64,000 nt of DNA from Comamonas sp. KCTC 72670 (GCA_014656495.1 BNCN01000007.1:62001-126000); one strand, 5' to 3'; shown: positions 23,948 to 42,700, numbered from the stretch's first letter. Program-made: numbers and translations. Notes: generated from the sequence alone by a model not told the origin.

Positions 23948-26920
23948 TCAGCGGCCCATCACCACTTCGCTGCTCGCGGGCACGTCCACCACGCGCACCT
24001 CCGGTCCTCCCGGGGTCTCCACGTGGAAGTTCCCCCACACCAGCGTGTAGCGCCCGGGCGTCAGCCCTTGGAGCCGGACCTGATCCGTCCGGGGCTGGTA
24101 GACGAGCTGCGCCCACCGCGAGCGCATCAACGCCACGGACGGCGGGTTGCCCACCGCGCCCAGCTCCCCCGCCACGACCCACAGGGCCCGTCCGCGCTCG
24201 GGCTTCACCTGCACGGTGAGCGACGCGCTGCCGGGCCCCGGCCCCAGGTCCAGGTGCATGTCCGAGCCGCCCACCTGCACCACCAGCGCGGGCTCGCCAG
24301 AGAACTCGCGCTGCGCTCCCAACGCGAAGCGGTAGTTGCCCGGCGACACCTCCACGCTGTAGCCGCCGTCCGGACCGGTGACGATGGAGAGCGTCTCGCT
24401 GCGGTCCGCGTTGACGGCCTCGACCTCGAAGCCCGCCGCCGGACTGCCATCCTGGCGGTACACCTTGCCGCTCAGGCGCGTCGCCTGCCGCAGCTTCAGC
24501 TCCACGGGCCCTCGCGCGTCGCGCTCCAGGGTCTGCGAGGCGCTCAGCCGGCCCTTCCGGGCGGAGACCGTGTAGCGCGTCACATACGGAGGACTGGCCA
24601 GGGTGAAGGTTCCATCCGGCCCCGACAGCACGGAGCCGTCACAGACGTCGCACGTCACCACGGCGTCCGGGACGGGGCCGCCCCCATCGCTGACCACCTG
24701 CCCCGAGACGCTGGGCAGCTTCTCCAGCACCAGGTCGCCCAGGTCGGGCGAGACGGGCTTGTCCACCATCAGCGGCTCGTAGCCGGCCGCGTCCACCGAG
24801 GCGATGACGCGGTTGCCGGCGGAGGGCAGCGGGAGCTCGAACCGGCCGTCCGGGGCATTCACGTCGTGCTCGTCCACGCGGAAGCGGCGCACCGGCGCGC
24901 CGTCATCACCGACGACCCGGCCCCGGAAGACGTCGCGCTTCTTGAGCACCACGCGCACCGGAGGCCCCCCCGCCGTGCCCTCCGCGCGCTCCACCTGGTC
25001 GTACCCCGTATGCCGGACTTCCAGGCGGTAGCCACGGCCCGGGCGCAGCGAGCGGAACTCGAAGCGGCCGCTGGCGTCGGACTGCACCGGGTCCGCGCCG
25101 CGTGGCACCACCACCAACGTGGCGCCCGCCACCGGCGCGTTCTGCCCATCCACCACCTCGCCGCGCAGCGGCGCTCCGGGCTTCAGCTCCGCCTCCAGCT
25201 TCAGCGTCTGCCCGTCCGAGATGGTCACCTCCCGGCGCTCCGACGGCTGGTAGTCCGGGTGCGAGGCCATCATCGAATACGTGCCCGCGGGCATGCCTCG
25301 CATGGGCACCATGCCGTCCGAGCCCGACGGCCGGTCGCTGCGGAAGATGCCTTCCTGCTCCACCCACAGCACCACGTCCGCGCCTTCCACGCGCCGGCCC
25401 TCGGCGGAGACCGTCACCTCCACGGAGGCGCGAGGCTCCAGCGCCAACTCCACGCCGGTGGCGGGCGCCGTCACCGGAAGCTGGCCACCGCCCCACTCCG
25501 AATGGTGCGCGTGCAGTTCGTACAACCCGGGCGTGGGCACCTGCGCCGTGAAGCGGCCCTCGCCATCCGCGAGCACGGAGGCGCCGGTGGGTTGGACGAG
25601 CACGGACACGCCCGGCGCGGGCCGGCCATACACGTCCAGCACCCGACCGCTGATGACCGTGGCGCGCTCCATCTCCAGCTCGAGCTGCGTCTCCCCGGGC
25701 TTCACGCGCGCGGGGAGCTGCGTCGCCCGAAAGCCCTCCGCCTGCCCCGCGAGCACGTAGTCGCCCACCGCCAGCGGCCCGAAGGTCATCAGCGCGCCCG
25801 TCCCGCCGCGCTCATTGCGGATGAGCTCGCCCGACGGCATGCGCAGGTGCAGCTCCGGCTGCGGCACCGGCTGGCCTTCCTCGTCCACCACCGTGACGAG
25901 GAGCGTGCCCGCCTCCTCCAGCTCCAGCGTGACCTGGGTGACCGAGTCCTCCAACAGGACGGTGCGCGGCACGGACGCCAGGTTCTTCGCCTCGGCCGTC
26001 ACCACCAGCGAGTCCGGGTACAAGCCGGTGAAGCGCAGCGGCGTGCCATCCGTGCGCAGCTCGCGCGACAGGTGGTCGGCGCGCAGGCGCACCAGGGCGG
26101 ACGCGGGGGCACCGTCACGCGTGACGCGGACCTCCAGCGTGCGCGCGGGCGTCAGCCTCAGCCGTACGGGCTGCGGCCCGGCCTCCACCTGGGACTCCAC
26201 CGCGGGCAGATACCCCTTCGCCGTGGCCAGCACGTAGAAGGGCCCTTCCCCCAGGCCCGACAGGTTGAACACGCCGTCCGGCCCGCTCGTGGTTTCAAAG
26301 GGCAACGGGATGCGACGCGACATCACGTGGACGCGAGCGCCAACCAGGGGGCGACCGGCCTCGTCCACCACCTGCCCGCCGATGCTGCGCAGCGGTGGCA
26401 GGTACAGCTCCACCGGGTCTCCCGGCGCGGCGCGCTCCCGCAGCGCGACGCCCAGCCCCGGAGCACGGGCCCACACGTTGAACGACACGCCCACCAAGCG
26501 CTCGAAGCGGAAGCGCCCGTCCGCGTCCGTGGTGACAGTGGCCCGCGGGGTCAGGAAGCCTTGTTGCTGTTCGAAGAACGCCAGCGTGTGCAGCGCCGTT
26601 TCGCGCGCCGGGCAGGACAGGAGCGCCTGGCCACATTCGTCGCAGCGCAAACCGAGCAGCGTCCGCTCGGCGCTGGCGGCCAGGAAGACCTCGGCCCCCG
26701 ACACCGGCCGGCCCGACGCATCCAGGACCCGGCCCGTGAGCGCGAGCCCTTCCCCCTCGGAGGAGACCTCCACCGCGGAGAAGTCAGGCAGCTCCCTGGC
26801 GCTGACAGCGTGGGTGGTTGGCCCGCCCGGCGTCGCACCCGCGCCGAGCAATAGCCACACCGCCCCCGCCACCAGCAGGGCCGCCATGACGCCTATGACT
26901 GTCCATTTGCGCATGCGCAC
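23948..26920 (-). CDS. Large envelope protein with about ten carboxypeptidase-regulatory-like repeats
   Basis: A 990-residue protein. After an N-terminal membrane anchor ([19 protein letters not shown]) come about ten beta-sandwich repeats. Each opens with a 'GxVxDxxGxPVxGAxV' strand (for example [60 protein letters not shown]), followed by 'DGxFxFxxLxPG' and 'Y.L...(A/H).GY' segments, the CarboxypepD_reg pattern. Two Cys clusters (LRCDECGQ and VTCDVCDG) stand out. Such proteins are structural or adhesive components of the outer envelope with no catalytic site. The start is GTG at 26920 or ATG two codons later. Confidence 0.82.
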   Translation of the reverse strand: MRMRKWTVIGVMAALLVAGAVWLLLGAGATPGGPTTHAVSARELPDFSAVEVSSEGEGLALTGRVLDASGRPVSGAEVFLAASAERTLLGLRCDECGQALLSCPARETALHTLAFFEQQQGFLTPRATVTTDADGRFRFERLVGVSFNVWARAPGLGVALRERAAPGDPVELYLPPLRSIGGQVVDEAGRPLVGARVHVMSRRIPLPFETTSGPDGVFNLSGLGEGPFYVLATAKGYLPAVESQVEAGPQPVRLRLTPARTLEVRVTRDGAPASALVRLRADHLSRELRTDGTPLRFTGLYPDSLVVTAEAKNLASVPRTVLLEDSVTQVTLELEEAGTLLVTVVDEEGQPVPQPELHLRMPSGELIRNERGGTGALMTFGPLAVGDYVLAGQAEGFRATQLPARVKPGETQLELEMERATVISGRVLDVYGRPAPGVSVLVQPTGASVLADGEGRFTAQVPTPGLYELHAHHSEWGGGQLPVTAPATGVELALEPRASVEVTVSAEGRRVEGADVVLWVEQEGIFRSDRPSGSDGMVPMRGMPAGTYSMMASHPDYQPSERREVTISDGQTLKLEAELKPGAPLRGEVVDGQNAPVAGATLVVVPRGADPVQSDASGRFEFRSLRPGRGYRLEVRHTGYDQVERAEGTAGGPPVRVVLKKRDVFRGRVVGDDGAPVRRFRVDEHDVNAPDGRFELPLPSAGNRVIASVDAAGYEPLMVDKPVSPDLGDLVLEKLPSVSGQVVSDGGGPVPDAVVTCDVCDGSVLSGPDGTFTLASPPYVTRYTVSARKGRLSASQTLERDARGPVELKLRQATRLSGKVYRQDGSPAAGFEVEAVNADRSETLSIVTGPDGGYSVEVSPGNYRFALGAQREFSGEPALVVQVGGSDMHLDLGPGPGSASLTVQVKPERGRALWVVAGELGAVGNPPSVALMRSRWAQLVYQPRTDQVRLQGLTPGRYTLVWGNFHVETPGGPEVRVVDVPASSEVVMGR

Positions 26921-27036
26921 GCGACGCGGACCTTAGCCCGGAGCGGAGCGCCGAACGGCCGATTCCCCCCGGAAATTCCAGTCGCGTCCGCTCCCGGACC
27001 CACGAACGCCCCAGGCAGGCGGCCAGGCGAGGGGCG

Positions 27037-27447
27037 CTACTCGCGCGACGCCTTGTCCTCGAGCGCGTCCAGCCGCTTCTCGACCTGCTCGAAGCGAGCC
27101 TGAGTCGAATCCGCGACGGAGCCCACCAGCCGGGCCAGGCGCCCCGCATGAGCGTCCATCCGGTTCATCCGTCCGGCCATGGCGCTCAGTCCTTCCGACA
27201 TGGACTCCAGGGTCGGCATCATCGTTTCCATGGTCGATGCCATGGAGTCCATGTTCGTCATCATGGCCTCCATGTGGGTGTGCATGACGGCCATGTTCGA
27301 GCGCATCATCCCCATGCTCGACCGCATGACGCCCATGCCCACCAGGATGCCTTCGACATCCCCCTGCGTCGCGCGGAGCTCGTGACGCAGCGCCGTGACT
27401 TCGCCCAGGAACTTCATCACCACGTCGCCGCCCACCGCCCTCGCCAT
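27037..27447 (-). CDS. Met-rich coiled-coil protein
   Basis: A 136-residue protein that is predicted coiled coil over most of its length. The central 60 residues carry a Met at every third or fourth position (MGVMRSSMGMMRSNMAVM, then THMEAMMTNMDSMASTMET). The C-terminal part (RFEQVEKRLDALEDKASRE) is a charged helix. There is no signal peptide. The heptad-like Met pattern suggests a Met-lined oligomer core, as in some phasin-like or scaffold proteins; Met/His metal binding is less likely because His is rare. The ATG at 27447 has GGGAGGG close upstream; an earlier in-frame start (27531) would place a perfect palindrome inside the gene. Function unknown. Confidence 0.65.
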   Translation of the reverse strand: MARAVGGDVVMKFLGEVTALRHELRATQGDVEGILVGMGVMRSSMGMMRSNMAVMHTHMEAMMTNMDSMASTMETMMPTLESMSEGLSAMAGRMNRMDAHAGRLARLVGSVADSTQARFEQVEKRLDALEDKASRE

Positions 27448-27462
27448 GCGCCCTCCCGCAAC

Positions 27463-27481
27463 GGTACGGCGCGACCGTACC
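27463..27481. promoter_or_regulatory. GGTACGG-N5-CCGTACC inverted repeat, candidate operator
   Basis: A perfect 7-bp inverted repeat with a 5-base spacer, 15 bp upstream of the Met-rich coiled-coil gene start. Size and symmetry fit a dimeric repressor site overlapping the 5' leader; a small hairpin is the alternative. Confidence 0.4.
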
Positions 27482-27547
27482 TGGGAGGTCTGACGTGAAT
27501 CGGACAGTGGGCGCGGGCGACGGGGAGCCATGGTGGGTTCCTCTCTC

Positions 27548-28837
27548 CTACTCCTCGGCGAAGGGCGCGATGGCTTGCGCCACGGCCAGCTCCTGCCGCG
27601 CCTCGCTCAGCTCGGAGTTGGTGGCGCGCAGCCGGTCGCTGAGCACCTGCACGAAGCTCCAGAGCATCTTCACCGCGAGGATGGACTCGCGCTTCATCAA
27701 CCCCATCAGGTCGGGACGGGAGATGACCATGGTGCGCGTGGGCTCCGTGGCCCGCACCGTCGCCGAGCGCGGCGCGTTGTCGATGAGGCCCATCTCACCG
27801 AAGTGACCGCCCGCGCGCAGCTCCGCGATCTCCACGCCGTTCTTCTCGATGGCCACGCGGCCCCGGATGACGACGAAGAGCTCCTCGCCCGGCTGCCCCT
27901 CCACCACGATTTCGCGGCCCGCGGGGTACGTGCGCGTGGTGGCGATGGACAACACCGCCGTCTGCTCCTTGTACGTGAGGTGGCGGAAGAGCGGGATCTT
28001 GCGCAGCGCCTCCATGCGCGACTGCGCCTCGCTCGACTCCTCGCTGACGGACGCGCCTTCACCCGCGACCTTCACCACCACCGCGGTGATGTTGTCCTTG
28101 CCGCCGCGCTCGTTGGCGATGTCGATGAAGCGCTTGGGCAGGTCCGCGGGCGCGATGCCCGCGATGACCGACAGGACCTCCTCGTCCTCGACGTAGCCGT
28201 GCAGGCCGTCCGAGCAGAGGATGAACATGTCGCCGGGCACCAGGTCCACGATGAGCGTGTCGACCTGGACGGACTCCTGGATGCCCACCGCGCGCGTGAT
28301 GACGTTGCGGTACTGCGAGTTGGCGGCCTGGTCCTTGGTGATGGTGCCGGCCTTGAGCTGCGCGGCGACCAGCGTGTGGTCCTCGGTCAGCCGGTGGCAC
28401 TGGCCATGCCGCACCAGATAGACGCGGCTGTCCCCCACGTGGCCGATGACGCCCTTGTTGCCACCCACGGCGAGGCACACGAACGTGGTGCCCATGCCGC
28501 GCTTGGTCGCGTCCGACATCGCCGTCCGGTAGATGTCCGCGCACGCGCGCTGGACGGCGACCTCGATGAGCGCCGCCGCGGCGGAGCGGCTGTCCGGCGT
28601 CGGGTTGTTGCCCAGGTCCTTCAGCAGGTGACGGTTGGCGGAGATGTGCTGCTTGACCACCTCCGTCGCGCGATTGCTCGCGACCTCGCCGGCCGCGTGC
28701 CCGCCCATTCCATCCGCCACCACGTAAAGCCCGAGCGACGCGTCCACCAACATCGCGTCTTCGTTGTGCTGCCGCCTGCGGCCGACGTCGGTCAGTCCAA
28801 AAGCTTCTGTGGTCAAGGCCACCGCGAACACTCCCAT
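27548..28837 (-). CDS. PP2C-type Ser/Thr phosphatase fused to a cyclic-nucleotide-binding domain
   Basis: A 429-residue fusion. Residues 1-260 are a PPM/PP2C phosphatase with the metal-site motifs: GRRRQHNEDAML, VVADGMGGHAAGE, MGTTFV, GHVGDSRVYLVR, FILCSDGLHGYV and GGKDNITAVVV. Residues about 270-400 are a CAP-type cNMP-binding domain with the phosphate-binding cassette FGEMGLIDNAPRSATVRA, followed by a C-terminal helix. It would dephosphorylate Ser/Thr-phosphorylated proteins, plausibly opposing kinases such as that at 2834, with activity controlled by cAMP or cGMP. The ATG MGVFAVALTTEAFGLTDVG is chosen over a start 13 codons earlier. Co-directional with the FHA gene 55 bp upstream. Confidence 0.9.
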   Translation of the reverse strand: MGVFAVALTTEAFGLTDVGRRRQHNEDAMLVDASLGLYVVADGMGGHAAGEVASNRATEVVKQHISANRHLLKDLGNNPTPDSRSAAAALIEVAVQRACADIYRTAMSDATKRGMGTTFVCLAVGGNKGVIGHVGDSRVYLVRHGQCHRLTEDHTLVAAQLKAGTITKDQAANSQYRNVITRAVGIQESVQVDTLIVDLVPGDMFILCSDGLHGYVEDEEVLSVIAGIAPADLPKRFIDIANERGGKDNITAVVVKVAGEGASVSEESSEAQSRMEALRKIPLFRHLTYKEQTAVLSIATTRTYPAGREIVVEGQPGEELFVVIRGRVAIEKNGVEIAELRAGGHFGEMGLIDNAPRSATVRATEPTRTMVISRPDLMGLMKRESILAVKMLWSFVQVLSDRLRATNSELSEARQELAVAQAIAPFAEE

Positions 28838-28892
28838 GTGTGACAGAGGGCGACTCCGCACGTTACGCAGGCCCACGAAGACGTGGCAAGGC

Positions 28893-29405
28893 TCAGGGAG
28901 ACATCCTCACGGCCAGCATCCGCAGAAAACCGCTGGCCGTGTAGAAGGCGACCTCCACCTGGCCGAAGCGGAGCCGGGCCCCATCCGCCACCGGGACGGC
29001 CCGCCGTGGGACCAGCCGGACCCCACCCGCCCAGGAGCCGTTCTTCGAACCGGCGTCCGTCAGCAAGAATCCGGCCTGCCCTTCCTCCCGGCTGAACCAG
29101 GCGTGGAAACGGGAGACGCTCCCGTCGTCCAACACCACGTCGTTGTTGCCCGTCCGCCCCACGGTGATACCCCGCGCGAAGGCGTTGGGACGTGACTTCA
29201 CGACGGGAAACACCACCGGCCCGCTGGCCCCCAGCGTGGGGGCCCCGGCATTCGTCACCGTCTTGAGACGGTACTCCTCCGACTCCTCGCCGCCCGCGAC
29301 CTCCGAGGCCGGAGTGAAGACGAGCAACGCGGACGGGAGGCTCCGCTCGAAGGCTTCTCGATTGCGGAGGTACCGCGAGACGTGGGCGCTGAGCGGCTCG
29401 GACAT
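28893..29405 (-). CDS. FHA domain protein (phosphothreonine reader)
   Basis: A 170-residue protein. The first 75 residues carry no known motif. Residues about 78-160 are an FHA domain with ITVGRTGNNDVVLDDGSVSR, FHAWFSREEG and LLTDAGSKNGSWAGG; the Arg, Ser and Asn used for phosphothreonine recognition are all present. It lies directly before the PP2C-cNMP gene, so the two probably act on the same phosphoproteins: one reads phosphothreonine and the other removes it. No kinase lies in the immediate unit. Confidence 0.88.
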   Translation of the reverse strand: MSEPLSAHVSRYLRNREAFERSLPSALLVFTPASEVAGGEESEEYRLKTVTNAGAPTLGASGPVVFPVVKSRPNAFARGITVGRTGNNDVVLDDGSVSRFHAWFSREEGQAGFLLTDAGSKNGSWAGGVRLVPRRAVPVADGARLRFGQVEVAFYTASGFLRMLAVRMSP

Positions 29406-29452
29406 ACGTGGGGTGCGAACAGGGTGCTCTCTGGTCGCACTCTACGCAAACC

Positions 29453-30058
29453 CTAGCGCCAATCCATGAACAACCCGACCATCGGGCCACCGACGAAAAA
29501 CCGGCCGAGGCTGCGGCGCTTGTAGCCAAAAGCCTCCGCGTAACCCACCGCGAGCCCACCGGCGACGGCGCCGAACTGGTAGCCCAGGTGGATGCGCCCC
29601 TCGATGATGCCCGCGACGCGCCGGTCCGGCTCCAGCCCACCGTCGAAGTCCGCGCCATAGAAGACGGGCCCACCCGTCACCTGGAAGCCCCAGTGCACCT
29701 GGCCCGGCAGGTGGTTCCGGTAGCCCACGCCCAGCTGCGGGCTGTACTGGTAGAACCGGTTCACTACGTTCTGAGGCTTGTCGGGCGTGGCGGACGGGAA
29801 CGCGACGCCCCAGGACGCGCTGCCTTCCAGCAGGAGCGCCATGGCGTCCTTGCGGTCCTGGTAGAAGGTGAACTGCCACTGGACCTTCGCCGTCGGGGAC
29901 AGCACGCCGTCCTGAAGGCTGGCGCCCAGCAGCACGCCGCGCGGCGCCCATGCGGGCGTGGGCGAGCGGTGCTCCGGATGCCGCTTGGCCGACTGCGCGC
30001 TCGCGGAAGAAGCCAGACCCAGGACGACAACCAGCAGAACGGGGAGCTTGCGGTGCAT
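29453..30058 (-). CDS. Probable outer-membrane beta-barrel protein
   Basis: A 201-residue protein with a clear signal peptide (KLPVLLVVVLGLASSASAQ). It then shows alternating aromatic/Gly strands typical of a small barrel (VQWQFTFYQ, MALLLEGSASWGVAF, YSPQLGVGYRNHL, HWGFQVTGGPVFYGADF, GRIHLGYQFGAVAGGLAVGY) and an aromatic-rich end, FVGGPMVGLFMDWR. Function unknown. The ATG MHRKLPVLL is chosen because the signal peptide starts there. It is co-directional with the FHA gene, 47 bp upstream of it. Confidence 0.65.
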   Translation of the reverse strand: MHRKLPVLLVVVLGLASSASAQSAKRHPEHRSPTPAWAPRGVLLGASLQDGVLSPTAKVQWQFTFYQDRKDAMALLLEGSASWGVAFPSATPDKPQNVVNRFYQYSPQLGVGYRNHLPGQVHWGFQVTGGPVFYGADFDGGLEPDRRVAGIIEGRIHLGYQFGAVAGGLAVGYAEAFGYKRRSLGRFFVGGPMVGLFMDWR

Positions 30059-30114
30059 GGGACCCACTTCCCGCCACGCCACGCCCCGCTTGTCAACGGA
30101 CTGTTCGTTTCGCT

Positions 30115-30330
30115 ATGACACACCGCATGCCAGTCGTGACAGTCCGGGCCGGAAGCAAACAGCACCCGGGTAGGTTCGACGTACTCGTCCGCAAAGCCAC
30201 GGAGAAGGCCTCCAACCTGCTGGAGGAGAATGACCGTGTGCTCGTCGTCTATGAGAAGGGATGCGCGAGCCTCTATTACGAGCGCGACGACGCGGCCCCC
30301 ACGCCCTCCCCCGCGAACCGCCCCTCCTGA
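30115..30330 (+). CDS. Small conserved-looking hypothetical protein
   Basis: A 71-residue basic/acidic protein (MTHRMPVVTVRAGSKQHPGR, VRKATEKASNLLEENDRVLV, then YEKGCASLYYERDD and a Pro-rich tail). It has no signal peptide or membrane segment. An ATG four codons later (30127) is an alternative start. It is flanked by two minus-strand genes and converges with the arginine-deiminase-like gene. The strongly biased third codon positions support coding. Family not recognised. Confidence 0.5.
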   Translation: MTHRMPVVTVRAGSKQHPGRFDVLVRKATEKASNLLEENDRVLVVYEKGCASLYYERDDAAPTPSPANRPS

Positions 30331-30348
30331 AGCCCCAACGGCGCCGGC

Positions 30349-31293
30349 CTACTCCGCGCGCCGCCGCAGCGGCATGGTGAGGCAGCGCACGCTGCCGTTG
30401 CCCCGCTCCAGGGCCTCGATGTCCACGCTGGCCACCTCGATGCCGCACGCCTTCGCCAACGGGCGCAGCCCGGGCGCGGCGCTCTCCGAGGCCAGGATGA
30501 GGTCCGGCCCCACGTAGATGAAGTTGGACAGGAAGCCCTGCGCGCCCTTCGGCTCGAAGGGGATGACGCGGCGGCCGCGCTGCTCGAAGTAGCCGTCGAA
30601 CGGCTCCCAGTGCGGGGCACGGCCCTGCTGGAACACCTGAATGGGGGTGTGCCGCAGGAAGGCGCGCGCCACCACCGCGTGCGGGCCCAGCACGTTGAAG
30701 GCCAGGTCCAGGTGGATGATGCCCAGGCTTTCGGGGATGCGCACCACCGCGGCCTCGCGGAAGCCCGAGCGCCACGCCAGCTCCAGGAACGGCGGTAGCG
30801 CCTCCGCGTCGCTGCGCAGGCCCACGTTGACGAGCAGCCGCTCGGCGTCGAGCACGAAGACGTCTCCGAACTCGATGCGCGCGGAGGATGCGGGCGCGTC
30901 CCCGGCACGCGGCGGCTGCAGCTGAGACAGCGCGCGGTGGGCCACGTCGAACTCCGCCAGCCGCACCGGGAAGGCCGCCGTGCCCGTCACGAGCTGACGC
31001 CCGAGCACCGCCGCCGTGTCCCGCACGAACACCCGGTTCACCGTGGTGTCGCTCACCGCGCGCTCCGGTGCGGGCAGCAACTCCCACAAGTCAATCGCCT
31101 GGCAACCCTGGCGGACCAGCGCGTCGCGCAGCCGTCCGAAGGCATCCTCCGCCTCGGAGCGCGTGACGGGCTGGTTGAAGCCCACGGCCGCGGCCTCCTC
31201 GGCGGAGGTGACGTCCAGAACGGCGGGGCGAAACACCGCGACGCAATCCAACTGGCCTGACTCCGACCAGCACTCGAACTCGCTGAACGCCAT
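30349..31293 (-). CDS. Arginine deiminase / amidinotransferase-fold enzyme
   Basis: A 314-residue pentein-fold (guanidino-group-modifying) enzyme. The segments carrying the family's catalytic residues are recognisable: NRVFVRDTAAV (Asp92), IEFGDVFVL (Glu141 in a variant of EGGD), GIIHLDLAFN (His194) and the C-terminal nucleophile Cys304 in GNGSVRCLTMPL. The reaction could be arginine deimination (to citrulline), dimethylarginine hydrolysis or amidino transfer (releasing ornithine); sequence alone does not separate these. The ATG follows an AGGGGG site. It diverges from the PKS-NRPS operon over 195 bp. Because that operon appears to use two ornithines, a role in ornithine supply or product modification is a reasonable inference. 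Confidence 0.8.
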   Translation of the reverse strand: MAFSEFECWSESGQLDCVAVFRPAVLDVTSAEEAAAVGFNQPVTRSEAEDAFGRLRDALVRQGCQAIDLWELLPAPERAVSDTTVNRVFVRDTAAVLGRQLVTGTAAFPVRLAEFDVAHRALSQLQPPRAGDAPASSARIEFGDVFVLDAERLLVNVGLRSDAEALPPFLELAWRSGFREAAVVRIPESLGIIHLDLAFNVLGPHAVVARAFLRHTPIQVFQQGRAPHWEPFDGYFEQRGRRVIPFEPKGAQGFLSNFIYVGPDLILASESAAPGLRPLAKACGIEVASVDIEALERGNGSVRCLTMPLRRRAE

Positions 31294-31488
31294 CTGAGAC
31301 CCCCTGTCGTCACAGCGGGGAGTCGGCCCGGACACCATCATCCCCAGTCCCCACGCACCCCGTGCCCCGCCCGCTTTGAGCGCTGGCACCAGAAATTTAC
31401 CTCGGAACGCCTTCGACACTAGTCGGATTCAGAACGATTTCATAATAATCCCGAAGTCCTCGGTTACACCTCTGTTCCTTCAGTTTCC
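31294..31488. promoter_or_regulatory. Divergent promoter region of the lipopeptide operon
   Basis: The stretch just upstream of the PKS-NRPS start (about 31390-31450, including CATAATAAT at 31441) is markedly AT-rich for this genome and is the likely promoter. No clear -35/-10 pair with good spacing was found. The ATG at 31489 lacks an obvious Shine-Dalgarno. Confidence 0.5.
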
Positions 31489-39704
<8,216 letters not shown>

Positions 39705-39708
<4 letters not shown>

Positions 39709-42700
39709 ACGGCATCGATGGACTGCTGACCCGGCTGCGCAAGCACGACGTGCGGCTCTGGATGGAAGGCGAGCGGCTTCGCTTCAATGCCCCTCCGGGC
39801 GTCATGACGCCCGACCTGCTGGGCGAGATGAAGTCCCACAAGGAGGAGCTGGTCTCCTTCCTCCAGCAGGTGGGCCAGTCACTTCAGGGCGCCGCGGAGG
39901 TCATCCCCGTTGGGAACCGTGACGGCGCGTTGCCGCTGTCCTCCGGCCAGCAGCGCATGTGGTTCCTGGAGCAGTTCCAAGGCCCGAGCGGCGCCTACAA
40001 CATGCCCGCGGCGCTCCGCCTGGAGGGCGAGCTGGACGTGAAGGCGCTCCAGCGGAGCCTCGAGGAGATCGTCCGGCGCCACGAGGTCCTGCGCACCCAG
40101 TACGGCCAGGAGCAAGGGCGGCCCTTCCAGCGCGTCCTGCCCCCCGCCGCCGTCCCCATGCCCGAGGTCGACCTGGGCCACGTTCCGGCAGAGGCGCGGC
40201 GGGCCGAGGTCCGCCGGCGGGCCACGGAGGAAGCAGGCCGGCCGTTCAATCTGGCGGCGGAGCTGCCCCTGCGCGTGTCACTGCTCCGCCTGGACGCGCG
40301 CGAGCACGTGCTGCTGCTCACGCTGCACCACATCGCCAGTGACGGCTGGTCGCTGGGCGTCCTCGTCCGTGAGCTGGCCGCGCTCTACCGGGCGTCCAGC
40401 ACGGGCGAGGCCTCGCCGCTTCCCGAGCCGACGCTTCAGTACGGCGACTTCGCGCGTTGGCAGCAGGAGCGCGTGGGCAGCGACACCCAGAAGGCGAGCC
40501 TCGCCTGGTGGCGCGAGCACCTCACCGGGGCTCCCGCGTTGCTGGAGCTGCCCACGGACAGGGCCCGCCCCGCGAACCAGCGGTTCCTCGGCGCGACCCA
40601 CCGCTTCACCCTCTCCGCGGAGCTGACCGCGCGGCTCAAGCAGCGGAGCCGTGAAGCCGAGTCCACCTTGTTCATGACGCTGCTGGCGTCGTTCGGCGTG
40701 CTGCTGTCGCGCGCCAGCCGGCAGGCGGACGTGGTCATCGGCACGCCCATCGCGAACCGCGTGCCGCAGACGGAGCCGCTCATCGGCCTCTTCGTCAACA
40801 CGCTGCCGCTGCGCCTTCAGGTGGAGGGCGCGCGGCCCTTCTCCGAGCTGCTCGCGCGGGTGAGGCAGGACACGCTGAGCGCCTACGCCCACCAGACGCT
40901 GCCGTTCGAGCAGATGGTCGAGGCCCTCCAACCCACGAGAGATCCGAGCTACTCGCCGCTGTTCCAGGTGTTGTTCACGCTCCAGAACACCCCGTCCGAG
41001 GTCCTCTCGCTGTCCGGGCTCACGCTGGAGCAGTTGGAGTTCGAAAGCGGCACCACGCAGTTCGACCTGTCCCTCTCCATGGCGGAGACGGCCCAGGGGC
41101 TCGCCAGCGAGCTGACGTACAACACGGACCTGTTCGACGCGGCCACCATCGAGCGGATGGCCGGGCACCTCACCCAGCTGCTCACGGCCGTGGCGGAGAA
41201 CCCCGCCCAGCCCGTGGCCCAACTGCCCCTGCTCACGGAGCCCGAGCGCACGCGGCTGCTGCGCGAGTGGAATGACACCGCGCTCGACCTCCCCCTGTCC
41301 GACAACCTGCACGGCCTCTTCGAGGCGCAGGCGGCCCGGCGGCCCGAGGCTATCGCCGCGCGCTTCGAGACCCAGGCGCTGACGTACGGCGAACTGGACG
41401 CCCGCGCGAACCAGGTCGCGAACCACCTGCGGCAGTTGGGGATTGAGCCAGGGGACCGCGTGGGCCTCTTCCTGGAGCGCTCGTTGGAGCTGCTCGTGGG
41501 GATGCTCGGCATCTTGAAGGCGGGCGCCGCGTACGTGCCGCTGGACCCCGTGTATCCGGCGGACCGGCTGGCGCACATCCTGGACGACAGCGGCGTGTCA
41601 CTGCTGCTGACCGAGCCCGGCCTGGCCGCGCTCGTCCCCGGATACACGGGCAAGCAACTGCGGCTGGCCGACGTCTCCGGTGCGCCCACCACGCCGCCGG
41701 GTGCCGCGGTCTCCGGGTCCCACGTGGCCTACGTGCTCTACACGTCTGGCTCCACCGGACGTCCCAAGGGCGTCGCCGTCCCCCACTCCGCCGTCGTGAA
41801 CTTCCTGGCGTCCATGAGGCACGCGCCCGGCATCACGGAGCAGGACACGCTCTTCGCCGTGACGACGGTGGCTTTCGACATCTCCGTGCTGGAGCTGTTC
41901 CTCCCGCTGAGCGTTGGCGGCGGCGTCGTCATCGCCAGCCGAGAGGCAGCCGCCGACGGCACGCGCCTCATGCGCGCGCTGGCGGAGAGCCAGGCCACGG
42001 TGATGCAAGCCACGCCGTCCACGTGGCGGATGCTGCTGACGCTCGGGTGGATGGGGAGCCCCACGCTCAAGGTGCTGTGCGGCGGTGAAGCCCTCCCGGC
42101 GGACCTCGTGGAGCCCCTGCTGGCCCGCAGCGCCTCGCTGTGGAACATGTACGGCCCCACGGAGACGACCGTGTGGTCGACCACCACGCGCCTGGAGGCG
42201 GGCGGCCGCATCACCCTGGGCCGCCCCATTGGCAACACGCAGGTGTACGTGCTGGATGACGCCCTGCAACCCGTGCCCCAGGGGGTGACGGGCGCGCTGT
42301 ACATCGGCGGGCGCGGCGTCGCGCACGGCTATCTCCACCGGCCGGACCTGACGGCGGAGCGCTTCGTGCCAGATGCCTTCGGGCAGGTACCCGGAGGACG
42401 GCTCTACAACACGGGCGACCTGGTGCGCGCGCTGCCGAACGGCACCCTGGAGTACCTGGGCCGCGGCGACGGGCAGGTGAAGCTGCGCGGCTTCCGCATC
42501 GAGCTGGGTGAGATTGAAGCGCGGCTGGCGCAAGTGCCGGGCATCCAGGAAGCCGCCGTGAAGCTCTGGGAAGTGTCGGGCCATGCGGAGCTGGTCGCCT
42601 ATGTGCGCGGCGCCTCGGTTCCCGAGCCGCTGTCGATTCGCCAGCAGCTCCAGTCCCACCTGCCCGCGTACATGGTGCCGTCGCACTTCGTGACGCTGGA

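Noticed and set aside
23834-26854. A 1006-codon plus-strand open frame opposite the regulatory-repeat protein
   Set aside because: It is His/Arg-rich low-complexity translation of the antisense strand, while the minus strand shows regular CarboxypepD_reg repeats.
27179-27385. A plus-strand Met-rich frame opposite the coiled-coil gene
   Set aside because: CAT repeats read as ATG on the opposite strand. The minus strand has the RBS, the helical pattern and the charged C-terminus.
31384-31389. TGGCAC resembling a sigma-54 -24 element upstream of the PKS-NRPS gene
   Set aside because: No GC dinucleotide at the required -12 spacing; the sequence there is AAATTT.
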